The notes: a model not told the origin generated them from the letters alone. A stretch of DNA of 64,000 nt from Actinacidiphila guanduensis (GCF_900103985.1 NZ_FNIE01000001.1:696466-760465); one strand, 5' to 3'; positions 11,417 to 22,893 are shown, counted from the stretch's first letter. Translations and numbers: made by a program.

Positions 11417-13826
11417 ACGAAAGGCTCCACTGCTGGTTGGCGCCGCCGTTGCACGTCCACAGCTCGACCAGGGCGCCGTTGGCCGTGGAGGCGCCGGTCA
11501 CGTCCAGGCACAGGCCCGACTGCACCCCGGTGATGGTGCCGTTGGCGTTCACGGTCCAGTGCTGGTTGCTCTGGCCGTTGCACGTCCAGGTGACGACTTC
11601 GGTGCCCGGGCTCGTGCCCTGGCCGCTGGCGTCCAGGCAGAGCTTGCTGCCGCCGCTGTAGACGGTGAGCTGCCCGTCGGAGGTGTGGGTGAAGAGCTGG
11701 TTGGCACCGCCGGCGCAGTCCCAGATCTCCACCTGGACGCCGGGAGTGGTGGAGGAGCCGGGCACGTCCAGGCATCTGTTCGCCGCCAGGGCATGCACTT
11801 CCGCGGGGGTCCCGTCGCTGCCCTGGCTGCCGCCCTGCACGCCCGCCTGGGCGATCACCTGCTGGGCGCCGGACGGCCAGTTCGTGCCGCTGACCTGGAC
11901 GTTGCCGGTGAGGACGTTGTTGTGGGGCGAGCCGGTGGCGACCTGCGTGGCCCCGGAGTTGTACCAGTTGCCGGAGAAGGTGTTGTCGTTGGTGTTGTTG
12001 GTGCCGCTCGCGTTGGTGAAGGCCCACACCCCGGAGTCCTGGACGACATTGCCGCTGAGGGTCACATAGCGCGAGCCCTCGTCGAGGTAGAGACCCACGG
12101 TGTTGTGGTTGTCGTAGATGTAGTTGCCCTGGAACACCGCGCCCGGGTCGGCCGACAGGTTGTACAGGCTGCCCCCGTCGTGGAACACCTTCTTGGTGCC
12201 GTGGATGAGGTTGCCGGTGACCTGGGTGTTCTTCAGGGTGGTGGGGGTGGTGTAGACGGGCTGGTAGGTGTAGAGCCCGCGGTTGCGGTAGTCCTGGCTG
12301 CCGCCGGCGTCGTTGGCGCCCCATCCCCAGCCGATGTCGATGCCGTCGTAGGCGAGGTTGGAGACCTCGTTGTGGCTGATCACCGCGTGGGTGACATAGG
12401 TCGACAGGATGCCGGCCATGTCCTTGTAGTCCTTCGCGACATCGCTGATCCGGTTGTTCGCGATGGTGATGTCCTGGTCGGTCATCGCGGTGTTGGAGGG
12501 GTGGTGGGCGTCGGGCTGGACGCCGCCGACGACGATGCCGGCGCCGGAGTCGTCGGTGAACGTGCTGCCGGAGACCGAGACGGTCGAGGCGCCCAGGCCC
12601 ACACCGGAGGCGTGCGCGTCGGCGTCGTTGCCGATGCCGAGCCCCACCTGGCCCAGGTGCGCGAAGGTGTCACCGGAGAAGGCGATGCGGCCGGCCGCCG
12701 AGACCTGCACGGCGGCCGGCACCTGGTTCCAGGTGTTCCGGGTGGCCTCGAACAGCTGGCACCCCGACTGGCAGGAGGTCAGGAAGTCCGAGGGCTGCGT
12801 GTAGGAGCGCGCGAGGAACGTGCCGCTCTGCTGGTCGGCGTAGCCGGTGCTGGTGCTCGGCTGCAGCCAGGTGGTGTGCTCGAAGGCGATGCCCTTGACG
12901 GCGATGTCGTGCGCCGGGGCGGCGTAGGTGCCGCCGATCTGCAGCAGCGAGGTCAGCCGCGGCAGCTCCACGTCGTGGGAGGCGGGGTTCCAGCCGGAGG
13001 GCGCCTTGTAGTACAGCTGCCCGGCCTGCGGGTCGAGGTACCACTGGCCGGCCGACTTCAGGAACGAGTAGGAGTTCTCCAGCTGGAGGCTGCCGCCGGC
13101 GAACGGGCTGGCCAGGGTGTCGTACCCCCAGTTGTTGTTGTTCCACGCCGGCTGCTGCATGGTGATCGCCGACCCGCTGATCGACTGCACGGGGGCGAAG
13201 CGGTCGGTGAAGGAGTTCTGGCTCTCCAGCTCGATCCGGTTCTGCTCCGGCAGCGAGGCCAGGTAGTTCAGGGACGAGTTGAGGATGGTCAGCCCGCTCG
13301 AGGTGACCTTCACGTCGCTGCGGGAGATGCCGATCGCCGCCCGCGGGGCGAGAGCGCCGTCGACGTACAGCTGCCGTGAGTCGGCTCCCGTGGGCACCGG
13401 TGCCGCGTAGATGTTGTTCGCGGAGTCCTTCAGCGACCACCCCGTCACCTGCTGCCCGCCCGAGAGCACCGGGCTCGCCCCCGGGGCCGCCTGCCAGCTG
13501 ACGGTGTACCCGTTGCTGCCGGAATCGGCGGCGGTGAGCTTCAGCGGTTCGGTGAGCCGGTAGGTGCCCCCGGCCAGCTGCACCACGATGTCCCCGCTCA
13601 TGCTGCCGTCGGCGGCCTCCACGGAGGACTTGGCCTGCGTCAGCGAGCAGGGTGCCGACGCCGAGCAGGAGGTGCCGCTGCCGGTCGGCGAGACGTACAG
13701 GGTGGTCGTCGTTGCCGCGTGGGCGGCTGTCGCCGGTACGGCGAGGGCTGCGGCGAGCACGGCGACGACGGCCGCGCCCCTCAGCGGCCGGGAGCCGTGC
13801 GGGCGTCTGTGCGGGATGAGGCTCAT
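11415..13826 (-). CDS. Secreted parallel beta-helix glycan-active protein with ricin-B domain
   Basis: 803 aa. ATG at 13826 (MSLIPHRRP) follows GAGAG; an in-frame TTG six codons upstream is less likely. Signal peptide ends near AAHAA. The main region starts TTTLYVSPTGSGTSC, typical of right-handed beta-helix enzymes, and contains many short Asn/Gly-rich coils (e.g. ITIANNRISDVAKDY, NEVSNLAYDGIDIGWGWG, FQGNYIYDNHNTVGLYLDE). The D-G-I-x-I-G-W-G-W motif and overall layout resemble beta-helix glycosidases such as GH141, but I cannot assign a family; a polysaccharide lyase is possible. The last about 125 residues are a three-repeat ricin-B lectin, distinct in DNA from the near-identical set. It is downstream of a GH54 gene on the same strand. 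Confidence 0.75.
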   Translation of the reverse strand: MSLIPHRRPHGSRPLRGAAVVAVLAAALAVPATAAHAATTTTLYVSPTGSGTSCSASAPCSLTQAKSSVEAADGSMSGDIVVQLAGGTYRLTEPLKLTAADSGSNGYTVSWQAAPGASPVLSGGQQVTGWSLKDSANNIYAAPVPTGADSRQLYVDGALAPRAAIGISRSDVKVTSSGLTILNSSLNYLASLPEQNRIELESQNSFTDRFAPVQSISGSAITMQQPAWNNNNWGYDTLASPFAGGSLQLENSYSFLKSAGQWYLDPQAGQLYYKAPSGWNPASHDVELPRLTSLLQIGGTYAAPAHDIAVKGIAFEHTTWLQPSTSTGYADQQSGTFLARSYTQPSDFLTSCQSGCQLFEATRNTWNQVPAAVQVSAAGRIAFSGDTFAHLGQVGLGIGNDADAHASGVGLGASTVSVSGSTFTDDSGAGIVVGGVQPDAHHPSNTAMTDQDITIANNRISDVAKDYKDMAGILSTYVTHAVISHNEVSNLAYDGIDIGWGWGANDAGGSQDYRNRGLYTYQPVYTTPTTLKNTQVTGNLIHGTKKVFHDGGSLYNLSADPGAVFQGNYIYDNHNTVGLYLDEGSRYVTLSGNVVQDSGVWAFTNASGTNNTNDNTFSGNWYNSGATQVATGSPHNNVLTGNVQVSGTNWPSGAQQVIAQAGVQGGSQGSDGTPAEVHALAANRCLDVPGSSTTPGVQVEIWDCAGGANQLFTHTSDGQLTVYSGGSKLCLDASGQGTSPGTEVVTWTCNGQSNQHWTVNANGTITGVQSGLCLDVTGASTANGALVELWTCNGGANQQWSLS

Positions 13827-13883
13827 CGGTGCTCTCTTTTCCAAAGGATGGGTGCGGACCGGTGCGCGGGACGGCCGGGCGGA

Positions 13884-13913
13884 CCGTCCCCGGCCCGTGC
13901 GGGCCGGGGACGG
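13884..13913 (-). terminator. 14-bp perfect hairpin between GH54 and beta-helix genes
   Basis: CCGTCCCCGGCCCG (13884-13897) and its exact complement at 13900-13913, with effectively a 4-base loop. 22 bp past the GH54 stop at 13936. Confidence 0.75.
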
Positions 13914-13935
13914 GGCCGGCGGATCACCCGGCGGA

Positions 13936-15902
<1,967 letters not shown>

Positions 15903-16036
15903 TCCGGCGTGGGGGGTCAACAGGTGTGCGTGTGGCGCCGACACCGGAACTCGATGACGCCGAAATGAGACTGACATAAAGGGCCGTCAGATCTCAAGGG
16001 GTGTGACACAAGGCGTTGCGGGGGGAGATACGTGAC

Positions 16037-16074
16037 GGGGCGGGCAGGGCCTCGGGAGGCACCCGGCCCGCCCC
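16037..16074 (-). terminator. Hairpin after the sucrose-phosphorylase operon
   Basis: GGGGCGGGC (16037-16045) pairs with GCCCGCCCC (16066-16074). An inner perfect stem GCCTC/GAGGC (16049-16060) makes a compound structure, immediately past the stop at 16082. Confidence 0.7.
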
Positions 16075-16081
16075 CGGGCGC

Positions 16082-17575
16082 TCAGGCCGCGGAGCCGGAC
16101 CGCAGTGCGAGGCGGTCCGGGCCGGACGCCTCCACCGTGAACGCGGAGGTCGCCACGTCGGCGGACAGGACGGCTTCGTGCTCGCCGAGCTGCCAGCGCA
16201 GCTCGATCGTCGTGCCCTCGGTCCGGTGGGTGAAGGCGCCGCCGAAGGCGGGGTGCGCGGCGCGGAAGCGCAGCGCGGCGAGCAGGGACTTCACGAGCGG
16301 GCGCCGCAGCGCGGACGTGATCTCCCCGGCGGTGAAGCGGTGGCGGTTCACGTCCCGGCCCACGCCGGTGCGGGCCAGGAGGTCGAGGTCGTTGCGGCCG
16401 GCGAGCAGGCCGACGTAGTAGATCTGCGGCGTGCCGGGGACGAACAGCTGGATCATGCGGGCCAGCAGGTAGCGGTCGTCGTCGGCGCCGAGGGCGTCGT
16501 AGAAGGTGCAGTTGACCTGGTAGAGGTCGAGGTTGGACGCCGCCGCGCCGGTGGCCGCGCGGCTGCCACCGCCGCTCGCGGTGTGGATGGCCTCGACCAG
16601 CTTGTCGATCTGGTCCTCCGTCAGCAGCCCCTCCTCCCCCGGCCGCAGGACGCTGGGGCCGACGTCCACGATGCCGATGCCGTCATGGGTGTCGAGGACC
16701 GTGAAGCTGTTGCCGGGCCGCACGGCCAGCCAGTTGTGCAGCGGCACCGGGTCGCCGGCGTGCAGCGCGTGCAGGACGAGCGGCGGGAGGGCGAAGTCGT
16801 AGACGTGGTCCACGCTCCGGGCGATCTCCAGTTGCTGCCGGTAGTGGCCGTGCACCTCGACCAGCACCTCGGCGCCCCGGGCCCGCGCGTGGTCCCTGAT
16901 CCGGCGGATGAAGCGCATGCAGTCCTCGGTCAGGAAGCAGTCGGTGCCGGCCCGCTTCCCGGCGTAGCCGACCGCGTCCAGCCGGAGCAGGCGGACACCC
17001 GCGCCGGTCAGGCGGTCGACGACGGTGGACAGGTAGGTCCATGTCGCCGGGTGGTGGATGTCGAGGTCGATCTGCTGCTCGGTGAAGGTCGTCCACACCA
17101 GCCGGCGCTGGTCGCCCAGCCGCAGGGCGGTGAAGGGCAGGCCCGGCCGCGGCCGGTAGATGCCCAGCAGGTCCTCCTCGGTGGCGCCGTCGGGGAAGAC
17201 CGTGCTCATGGTCAGGAACATCCCCGCGTACGGGGAGGCGTCGCCGCGGGCCAGGACGTCCTGGAACTGCGCGGACGCGCTCGACATGTGGTTGACGATC
17301 ACATCGGCCATGACCACCCGGTCGCGGGACAGCGCGCGCACGTCGTCCCAGGTGCCCAGGCGCGCGTCGACGCAGGTGTGGTCCTCCGGGTCGAATCCGG
17401 CGTCCGCTCCGTCGAACGTGCGGTAGAAGGGCAGGAGGTGGACACCGCCGAACGCGCCCTCCAGCGGCCCGGACAGCAGGTCGTGCAGCCCGGCGATCGT
17501 GCCGCCGAGGCGGTCGGCGTAGGTGATCAGCTGGGGTGCGGTGGCGAGGGTGCCGGACTCGGCGTGCTGGCTCAT
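16082..17575 (-). CDS. Sucrose phosphorylase (GH13 subfamily 18)
   Basis: 497 aa, no signal peptide: cytoplasmic. It closely follows the Bifidobacterium adolescentis enzyme: LITYADRLGGTI, DVIVNHMSSASAQFQDV, TEQQIDLDI, RLDAVGYAGKRAGTDCF (D200 nucleophile), VLVEVHGHYRQQ (E240 acid/base), LDTHDGIG (D298 stabiliser), AATGAAASNLDLYQVN and YYVGLLAGRNDLDLL. It cleaves an imported glucoside such as sucrose with phosphate to glucose-1-phosphate. ATG at 17575 (MSQHAES) has only a weak upstream AAAAGGCG. Last gene of a minus-strand operon encoding its own ABC importer. Related GH13_18 enzymes act on sucrose-6F-phosphate, glucosylglycerol or glucosylglycerate, so the acceptor is not certain. Confidence 0.88.
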   Translation of the reverse strand: MSQHAESGTLATAPQLITYADRLGGTIAGLHDLLSGPLEGAFGGVHLLPFYRTFDGADAGFDPEDHTCVDARLGTWDDVRALSRDRVVMADVIVNHMSSASAQFQDVLARGDASPYAGMFLTMSTVFPDGATEEDLLGIYRPRPGLPFTALRLGDQRRLVWTTFTEQQIDLDIHHPATWTYLSTVVDRLTGAGVRLLRLDAVGYAGKRAGTDCFLTEDCMRFIRRIRDHARARGAEVLVEVHGHYRQQLEIARSVDHVYDFALPPLVLHALHAGDPVPLHNWLAVRPGNSFTVLDTHDGIGIVDVGPSVLRPGEEGLLTEDQIDKLVEAIHTASGGGSRAATGAAASNLDLYQVNCTFYDALGADDDRYLLARMIQLFVPGTPQIYYVGLLAGRNDLDLLARTGVGRDVNRHRFTAGEITSALRRPLVKSLLAALRFRAAHPAFGGAFTHRTEGTTIELRWQLGEHEAVLSADVATSAFTVEASGPDRLALRSGSAA

Positions 17576-17679
17576 GGGATCGCTGTCGCCTTTTCTCGCA
17601 GGGTTCGTCTCGACGTGACCGGGTGCGGCCGTTCGCGCACCGCCGCCGGGCCCGCGGCCCGGTACCGCTCGCGCGGCGG

Positions 17680-18699
17680 TCAGTCGACGGTCCGGCTGCG
17701 CTGCTCCAGGCCCGCGGCGCCATAGGGATAGGGGGCGGCTCCCGGGTCGCTCGCGGCGTCCAGCAGGGCGATCTCGTCGTCGCCGAGCGCCACCTCGATC
17801 GCGCCGAGGTTGTCCTGGAGCTGCTCGACGGTGCGTGCCCCGAGGACGATGGAGGCCACGCCGGGCCGGGTGTGGAGCCAGGCGAGCGCCACGCGGGACA
17901 TCGACACGCCCCGCTGCGCGGCGACCGCCTCCACCGCGGCGAGGGTGCGCCAGGTCCGCTCCTCGGCGCTGCGCAGGTCGTAGGCCTCGACCCCGCGGTT
18001 CGGGTCCTCGCCCAGGCGGGTCGCGCCGGTGGGGCGCTCGTCGCGCCGGTACTTGCCGGTGAGCCATCCGCCGCCGAGCGGGGACCAGGGCAGCACGCCC
18101 AGGCCGGTGGCCCGGCAGGCGGGAACGATCTCCCATTCCACCTCCCGGACCAGGAGGTTGTACTGCGGCTGCATGGAGATCAGCGGGAAGCGCCCCTTGG
18201 CCGTGGACGCGGCGAGCGCGATCTGCCAGCCGGTGAAGTTGGACAGCCCGGCGTAGGAGATCCGGCCGGAACGGACGGCGTCCTCCAGGAAGCCCATGCT
18301 CTCCTCCAGCGGGGTGAGCGGATCCCACGCGTGCACCTGGTACAGGTCGATGTGGTCGCGGCCGAGGCGGCGCAGGGAGGCGTCGAGGGCGCGGGACAGA
18401 TGCCGGCGGGACAGACCGGAGTCCCGGGGCTCGACGCCGACCGGGAAGCGGCCCTTGCTCGCGAGGAAGACGCGGTCGCGCTGTCCTGCGGGCTTCTTGG
18501 CCAGCCAGTCGCCGATGATCCGCTCGGACTCGCCGCCGGCGTAGACGTCGGCGGTCTCCACGAAGGTCCCGCCGGCCTCGGTGAAGACGTCCAGCTGCCG
18601 GTGGGCCGTCCCGGGCGGTGTCTCGGCGCCGAAGGTCATGGTGCCGAGCGCGTGGGCGGACACGACGGCGCCGGATCGGCCGAGGGTGGTGTACTTCAT
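17680..18699 (-). CDS. Aldo/keto reductase
   Basis: 339 aa. ATG at 18699 with GGAGCC upstream. The AKR tetrad and signatures are present: ETADVYAGGESE (Asp/Tyr), FLASKGRFPVG (Lys), YQVHAWDPLTPLEE (His), then LGVLPWSPLGGGWLTGKY and IVLGARTVEQLQDNL for NADP(H) binding. It belongs to the YgjR/Tas-like group with an oxidoreductive role on small sugars or carbonyls. Its position between an epimerase gene and sucrose phosphorylase, behind a sugar importer, suggests it acts on the non-glucose half of the imported glycoside; this is inference. Confidence 0.88.
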   Translation of the reverse strand: MKYTTLGRSGAVVSAHALGTMTFGAETPPGTAHRQLDVFTEAGGTFVETADVYAGGESERIIGDWLAKKPAGQRDRVFLASKGRFPVGVEPRDSGLSRRHLSRALDASLRRLGRDHIDLYQVHAWDPLTPLEESMGFLEDAVRSGRISYAGLSNFTGWQIALAASTAKGRFPLISMQPQYNLLVREVEWEIVPACRATGLGVLPWSPLGGGWLTGKYRRDERPTGATRLGEDPNRGVEAYDLRSAEERTWRTLAAVEAVAAQRGVSMSRVALAWLHTRPGVASIVLGARTVEQLQDNLGAIEVALGDDEIALLDAASDPGAAPYPYGAAGLEQRSRTVD

Positions 18700-18750
18700 G
18701 GTGGGCTGGCTCCGGGGGTTCGGGGTACGGGCGGTGGGTTGCGCGGGGGT

Positions 18751-19749
18751 TCAGCGGGGCGGGACGCGGAAGGTCGCGACGAGACCGTCCATCAGGGCGT
18801 CCATGCGGGCGTCGACGACCTTCGCCTCCGGGTGGGCGTCGTGCCAGGCGATGATCTCCTCGGCGCCGCGCTCGAAGGGCACGAAGTGGTCGAAGTCCGG
18901 GACGAGGCGGCGGATCTTGCTGTTGTCGAACACCATGGAGTTGGCCTTGTCGCCGAGCAGGGCCGCTCCCCACTCCTCGTCCAGGGCCATCACGGCGTCG
19001 GACGGCACGTGGACGAGGTCGGCCGTCACTCCTGCCGCGCGGGCGACGGCCGTGTAGATGCGGTTCCAGGTGGGTGCCTCGTCCGAGGTGATGTGGAAGG
19101 CCTCGCCGATCGCCTCGTGCCGGCCGAGCAGACCGACGAAGCCGCGGGCGAAGTCCTCGTGGTGGGTGATGGTCCACAGGGAGGTGCCGTCGCCGGGGAC
19201 GACGACCCCTTTGCCGTCGAGCATCCGCTGGACGACGGTCCAGCCGCCGTCGAAGGGCACCATGGTCGGGTCGTAGGTGTGCGAGGGGCGTACGACGGTG
19301 ACCGGGAACCCGCTCTCGCGGTAGGCCGCGGTGAGGAGGTCCTCGCAGGCGATCTTCGCCCGCGAGTAGGCCCAGTACGGGTTGCGCAAGGGGGTCGACT
19401 CGGTGACCGGCAGCCGGGCGGGCGGCGTCTGGTAGGCGGAGGCGGAGCTGATGAAGACGTACTGGCCGGTCCGGCCGGCGAACAGCTCGACATCGGCCGC
19501 GACGTGCTCGGCGGTGAAGGCCACCCAGTCCACGACGACGTCGAACTCCTCGTCGCCCAGGGCCTCCCGCACCGTATCGGGGCGCCGGATGTCGCCCAGG
19601 TGCACCACGGCGCCGGTGGGCACCGGGCGCGGCGATGTCCCCCCGCGCTTGAGCAGGTGCACCTCCATGCCGCGGGCGAGGGCGAGCCTGGCGCACGCGG
19701 TGCTGATGATGCCGGTGCCCCCGATGAAGAGGACCTTCAGGGCCGCCAC
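18751..19749 (-). CDS. NAD-dependent epimerase/dehydratase family protein
   Basis: 332 aa. GTG start at 19749 overlaps the TAG stop of the upstream permease gene by one base (TAGTG), so translation is likely coupled. An extended SDR: nucleotide-binding GGTGIIS near the N-terminus, D51-like LGDIRRPD, FISSASAYQ (Ser), and YWAYSRAKIACED (Tyr-x-x-x-Lys shifted as YSRAK). The C-terminal part (DNSKIRRLVPDF, FERGAEEIIAWHDAH) is typical of sugar-nucleotide epimerase relatives. Substrate unknown; encoded in the sucrose-phosphorylase operon. Confidence 0.85.
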   Translation of the reverse strand: MAALKVLFIGGTGIISTACARLALARGMEVHLLKRGGTSPRPVPTGAVVHLGDIRRPDTVREALGDEEFDVVVDWVAFTAEHVAADVELFAGRTGQYVFISSASAYQTPPARLPVTESTPLRNPYWAYSRAKIACEDLLTAAYRESGFPVTVVRPSHTYDPTMVPFDGGWTVVQRMLDGKGVVVPGDGTSLWTITHHEDFARGFVGLLGRHEAIGEAFHITSDEAPTWNRIYTAVARAAGVTADLVHVPSDAVMALDEEWGAALLGDKANSMVFDNSKIRRLVPDFDHFVPFERGAEEIIAWHDAHPEAKVVDARMDALMDGLVATFRVPPR

Positions 19750-20633
19750 TACTTCACCCCTCCCGCGGTGAGCCCGCTGACGATGCGCCGCTGGAAGATC
19801 AGGACCAGCACGATCAGCGGCACGGTGACGACGACGCCGGCTGCCATCTGCGTCCCGTAGGGCTGGTCGTACTGCGACGCCCCCGAGAACTGGGCGATGG
19901 CCACGGTCACCGGCTGGGACGCCTTCGTCTGCGACATGGAGTTCGCGATCATGAACTCGTTCCAGGCCGAGATGAAGATGAGGATGGCGGTGGTGAACAC
20001 CCCCGGCGCGGCAAGGGGGAGGATCACCATGCGGAACGCCTGGGCCTTGGTGGCGCCGTCCACCCGGGCGGCCGCCTCCAGCTCCCAGGGCATCGCCCGG
20101 AAGAAGCTCGCGAGGATCCAGATGCCGAGCGGCAGCGAGAAGCTGATGTCCGGGATGACCATCGACTGATAGGTGTCGATCCAGCCCAGGTTCGCGAACA
20201 GCTGGAAGAGCGGGGTCAGGATGGCCACGCCCGGGAACATCGACGTGGCCAGGAACAGCCCGAGGACCAGGTTCTTGCCGCGGAACTCCAGCCGGGCGAG
20301 GGCGTAGGCGGCGAAGGTGCCGAACAGCAGGGCGATCACCGTGACGGCGCCGGCGATCACCAGGCTGTTGCGCAGGGCGTAGACGAAGGTGTTCTGGCTG
20401 CCGAAGACGGCGGAGTAGTTCGCGAGGCTGAAGTGGCGCGGCCACAGCGAGTTGTCGAAGACCGCCTTCGGGCTCTTCAGGCTGGTGACGACCATCCAGT
20501 AGAAGGGCAGCAGGCAGAACAGCACGATGGCCACCAGGGCCGCGTACAGCCACGGACTGGTCGTGCCCGTGCGCCGCCGGCGCCGGGCGGCGGCCCGGCC
20601 CGGGACCGGGACGCGCAGCGATGCGGTACTCAA
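19749..20633 (-). CDS. CUT1 ABC transporter permease, MalG type
   Basis: 294 aa, about six membrane segments beginning WLYAALVAIVLFCLLPFYW. The EAA loop AAARVDGATKAQAFRMVILPL contacts the ATPase. It starts at TTG 20633, which overlaps the upstream TGA (TTGA), directly after AGGAG; no ATG or GTG occurs before the first membrane helix, so I accept the TTG. No ATPase gene lies nearby, as usual for Streptomyces CUT1 systems that share an MsiK-type ATPase. Confidence 0.9.
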   Translation of the reverse strand: MSTASLRVPVPGRAAARRRRRTGTTSPWLYAALVAIVLFCLLPFYWMVVTSLKSPKAVFDNSLWPRHFSLANYSAVFGSQNTFVYALRNSLVIAGAVTVIALLFGTFAAYALARLEFRGKNLVLGLFLATSMFPGVAILTPLFQLFANLGWIDTYQSMVIPDISFSLPLGIWILASFFRAMPWELEAAARVDGATKAQAFRMVILPLAAPGVFTTAILIFISAWNEFMIANSMSQTKASQPVTVAIAQFSGASQYDQPYGTQMAAGVVVTVPLIVLVLIFQRRIVSGLTAGGVK

Positions 20634-21601
20634 CTCCTGGCCTTTCTGCTGTCGCGGGTGTGCGCCTCGGTCGCGTCGACGCCGAGCAGCCGGACGAAGG
20701 CGTAGGCCGTGACGAAGATGAACAGGAACGTCAGGGTGGAAAGGGCCCCGCCGTACCCCGGTTTGAGTTCGCTGAGCGTGGACTGCACCACGAGGATGGA
20801 CAGGGTCGTCGTGTCGTTGGCGCCGTGGGTGAGGATCGCCGGCAGGTCGTACATGCGCAGGGCGTCCAGCAGCCGGAAGAGGACGGCGACCAGCAGGGCC
20901 GGCCGCACCAGCGGCAGGGTGATCAGGCGGAAGCGCTGGAAGGCGCCGGCGCCGTCGAGTTCGGCCGCCTCGTAGACGTCGTGCGGGATGACCTGCAGGC
21001 CGGCCAGGATCAGCAGGGCGATGAACGGGGACGTCTTCCAGGTGTCCGCGACGATGATGGCGATCCTCGAGGGCCAGTCCGCCCCCGTCCACACCACGTG
21101 CGAGCCGGTCACCGCGTTGATGATCCCGACCGGGTTGAAGCTCCACTTCCACAGGACCGCGGCCACCGCGGTGGGCACCGCCCACGGCACGAGCACCACG
21201 CCCCGCAGCAGGCTCCGGCCGCGGAACGCCTGGTTCATGACGAGGGCCATGCCCAGCCCGATGGCCGTCTCCAGCACGATGGTGATCGCGGCGAACAGGT
21301 ACGTGACCTCCACCGAGTCCCAGAACTGGCCGCTGCGCGCGCCCCACAGCGCGTCCGCGTAGTTGCCGAACCCCACGAAGTGCGGGCTCTCGCCCAGGGT
21401 GTCGCTCGACAGCGACCGGATCAGGGCCGCGACGATCGGGTACCCGATGACGGCCGTGAGGACCAGCATGGCCGGTACGACGAGCCAGAAGGCGAACCTC
21501 CCGTCGCCGCCCTTCCGCACTGCCGGCGCCTTGGCCCGCCGCCGGGCGGCGGGCGCGACGAGCGGGGGCGGCTCGTCGGTTGTCGAAGACCTGCTGGACA
21601 C
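20630..21601 (-). CDS. CUT1 ABC transporter permease, MalF type
   Basis: 323 aa. GTG start at 21601 (VSSRSSTTDE) after GAGGAAGG. Six membrane segments starting FAFWLVVPAMLVLTAVIGYPIV, and the EAA motif EAAELDGAGAFQRFRLITLPLV. Pairs with the following permease, whose start it overlaps by 4 bp, and with the lipoprotein gene 32 bp upstream. Moves an oligosaccharide or glucoside across the membrane. Confidence 0.92.
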   Translation of the reverse strand: MSSRSSTTDEPPPLVAPAARRRAKAPAVRKGGDGRFAFWLVVPAMLVLTAVIGYPIVAALIRSLSSDTLGESPHFVGFGNYADALWGARSGQFWDSVEVTYLFAAITIVLETAIGLGMALVMNQAFRGRSLLRGVVLVPWAVPTAVAAVLWKWSFNPVGIINAVTGSHVVWTGADWPSRIAIIVADTWKTSPFIALLILAGLQVIPHDVYEAAELDGAGAFQRFRLITLPLVRPALLVAVLFRLLDALRMYDLPAILTHGANDTTTLSILVVQSTLSELKPGYGGALSTLTFLFIFVTAYAFVRLLGVDATEAHTRDSRKARS

Positions 21602-21633
21602 GGCTCACCTTCCTCGGCTGCTGCTGGACTGCG

Positions 21634-22893
21634 TCAATTGCTCTGGATGGCCTGCTGCAGATCGCCTGCCAGGTTCTTGATGGCGCCGTCGACCGAGACC
21701 TTTCCTTGCAGCGCCGCGTAGACGTCCTTCTGGATCGCCAGGCTCACCGCGTTGTAGGCGGGCGTCTTCGGCCGCGGCACCGCCGTGAGTTCGGCCTTCT
21801 GCAGGGTCGGCAGGTAGGGGGACGCCTTGGTGAGTTCGGGATCGGTGTAGAGCTTGCTCAGCACGGAGGCCTGGTTCATGACCTTGACCAGGATCTTCTG
21901 GCTCGATTCCGACTGCATCCAGGCGACGAAGTCCTTGGCGGTCTGCTTGTGCTTGGAGAAGGCCGACACGCCGAGGTCGATGCCGCCGAGCGACGCCTTG
22001 CCCGGACCGTTCGGGCCGGGCAGCTGGGCCATGCCGAACTTGCCCTTGATCTTGGAGTCGGCGGCGCTCGCCGCGGTGTACACGTAGGGCCAGTTGGCGA
22101 GGAACATGGTCTTCCCGCTGAGGAAGGCGTTCGCGCTCTCCTGCTCCTGGTAGGTGAGCGCGGCCTTGGGGATGTCGCCGTTGCGGAACATGTCGACCAG
22201 GTGCTGCAGACCCGCCCTGGCCTGCGGCGAGTCCACGGTGACCTTGGTGCCGTCCGGGCTGAGGAACGACCCGCCGGCCGAGGTGATCGCCTCCGCGGCG
22301 TTCACCGTCAGGCCCTCGTACTGCGCGAACTGACCGGCGTAGCAGTCCATGTGGTGCGCCTTGGCGACGGCGCAGTCGGCCTGCAGCTCGGCCCAGGTGG
22401 TCGGCGGCTTCGGGACCAGGTCGGAACGGTAGTACAGCAGCGCGCTGTTGGTCATGAACGGGGCGCCGTACATGGTGCCCTTGTACGTGGCGGTGTCGAC
22501 AGCGGCGGGCAGGACACCGGGGCCGCCCACCTGGGCCTTGTCCAGCGGCGCCAGCCAGCCGTGGGCGGCGAACTCCGAGGTCCACACCACGTCGTCCCAC
22601 ATCACGTCGTACTTGCCGCTGCGGGCCTGGAGGTCCTGCACGAAGGAGTTGCGCTGGTCGTCGGGGGACGCCGACAGCTCGATGAACGTGACCTTCTGGT
22701 CGGGGTGGAGCTTGTTCCACTGCGCGAGCAGCTGGGGCATGGCGCCGGTGAGGTCCTTGCCCGACGCGAAGGTGATGGGGCCGCGGGCGTCGCCGCCGCT
22801 CCCGCTGCCGCTCGCACCGCATCCGGACAGGCCGACCGTGGCCACCGTGGCGGCGGCCACGGCGGCACCGGTCCATGAAAGTCGTCTCCGCAC
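21634..22893 (-). CDS. Extracellular sugar-binding lipoprotein (CUT1)
   Basis: 419 aa. GTG start at 22893 (VRRRLSW) follows GGGGAGA; a longer in-frame extension to 23193 has no ribosome site. Lipobox LSGC with C25, then a Ser/Gly linker and a type 1 solute-binding fold (LAQWNKLHPDQKVTFIEL, YDVMWDDVVWTSEFAAHGWLAPLD). First gene of the operon ending in sucrose phosphorylase. The ligand is therefore expected to be sucrose or a related alpha-glucoside. Confidence 0.9.
   Translation of the reverse strand: MRRRLSWTGAAVAAATVATVGLSGCGASGSGSGGDARGPITFASGKDLTGAMPQLLAQWNKLHPDQKVTFIELSASPDDQRNSFVQDLQARSGKYDVMWDDVVWTSEFAAHGWLAPLDKAQVGGPGVLPAAVDTATYKGTMYGAPFMTNSALLYYRSDLVPKPPTTWAELQADCAVAKAHHMDCYAGQFAQYEGLTVNAAEAITSAGGSFLSPDGTKVTVDSPQARAGLQHLVDMFRNGDIPKAALTYQEQESANAFLSGKTMFLANWPYVYTAASAADSKIKGKFGMAQLPGPNGPGKASLGGIDLGVSAFSKHKQTAKDFVAWMQSESSQKILVKVMNQASVLSKLYTDPELTKASPYLPTLQKAELTAVPRPKTPAYNAVSLAIQKDVYAALQGKVSVDGAIKNLAGDLQQAIQSN

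Noticed and set aside
16082..19696. One 1204-codon frame spanning sucrose phosphorylase, AKR and epimerase
   Set aside because: Only the first about 497 codons match a protein family; the rest is an out-of-frame run through two other genes.
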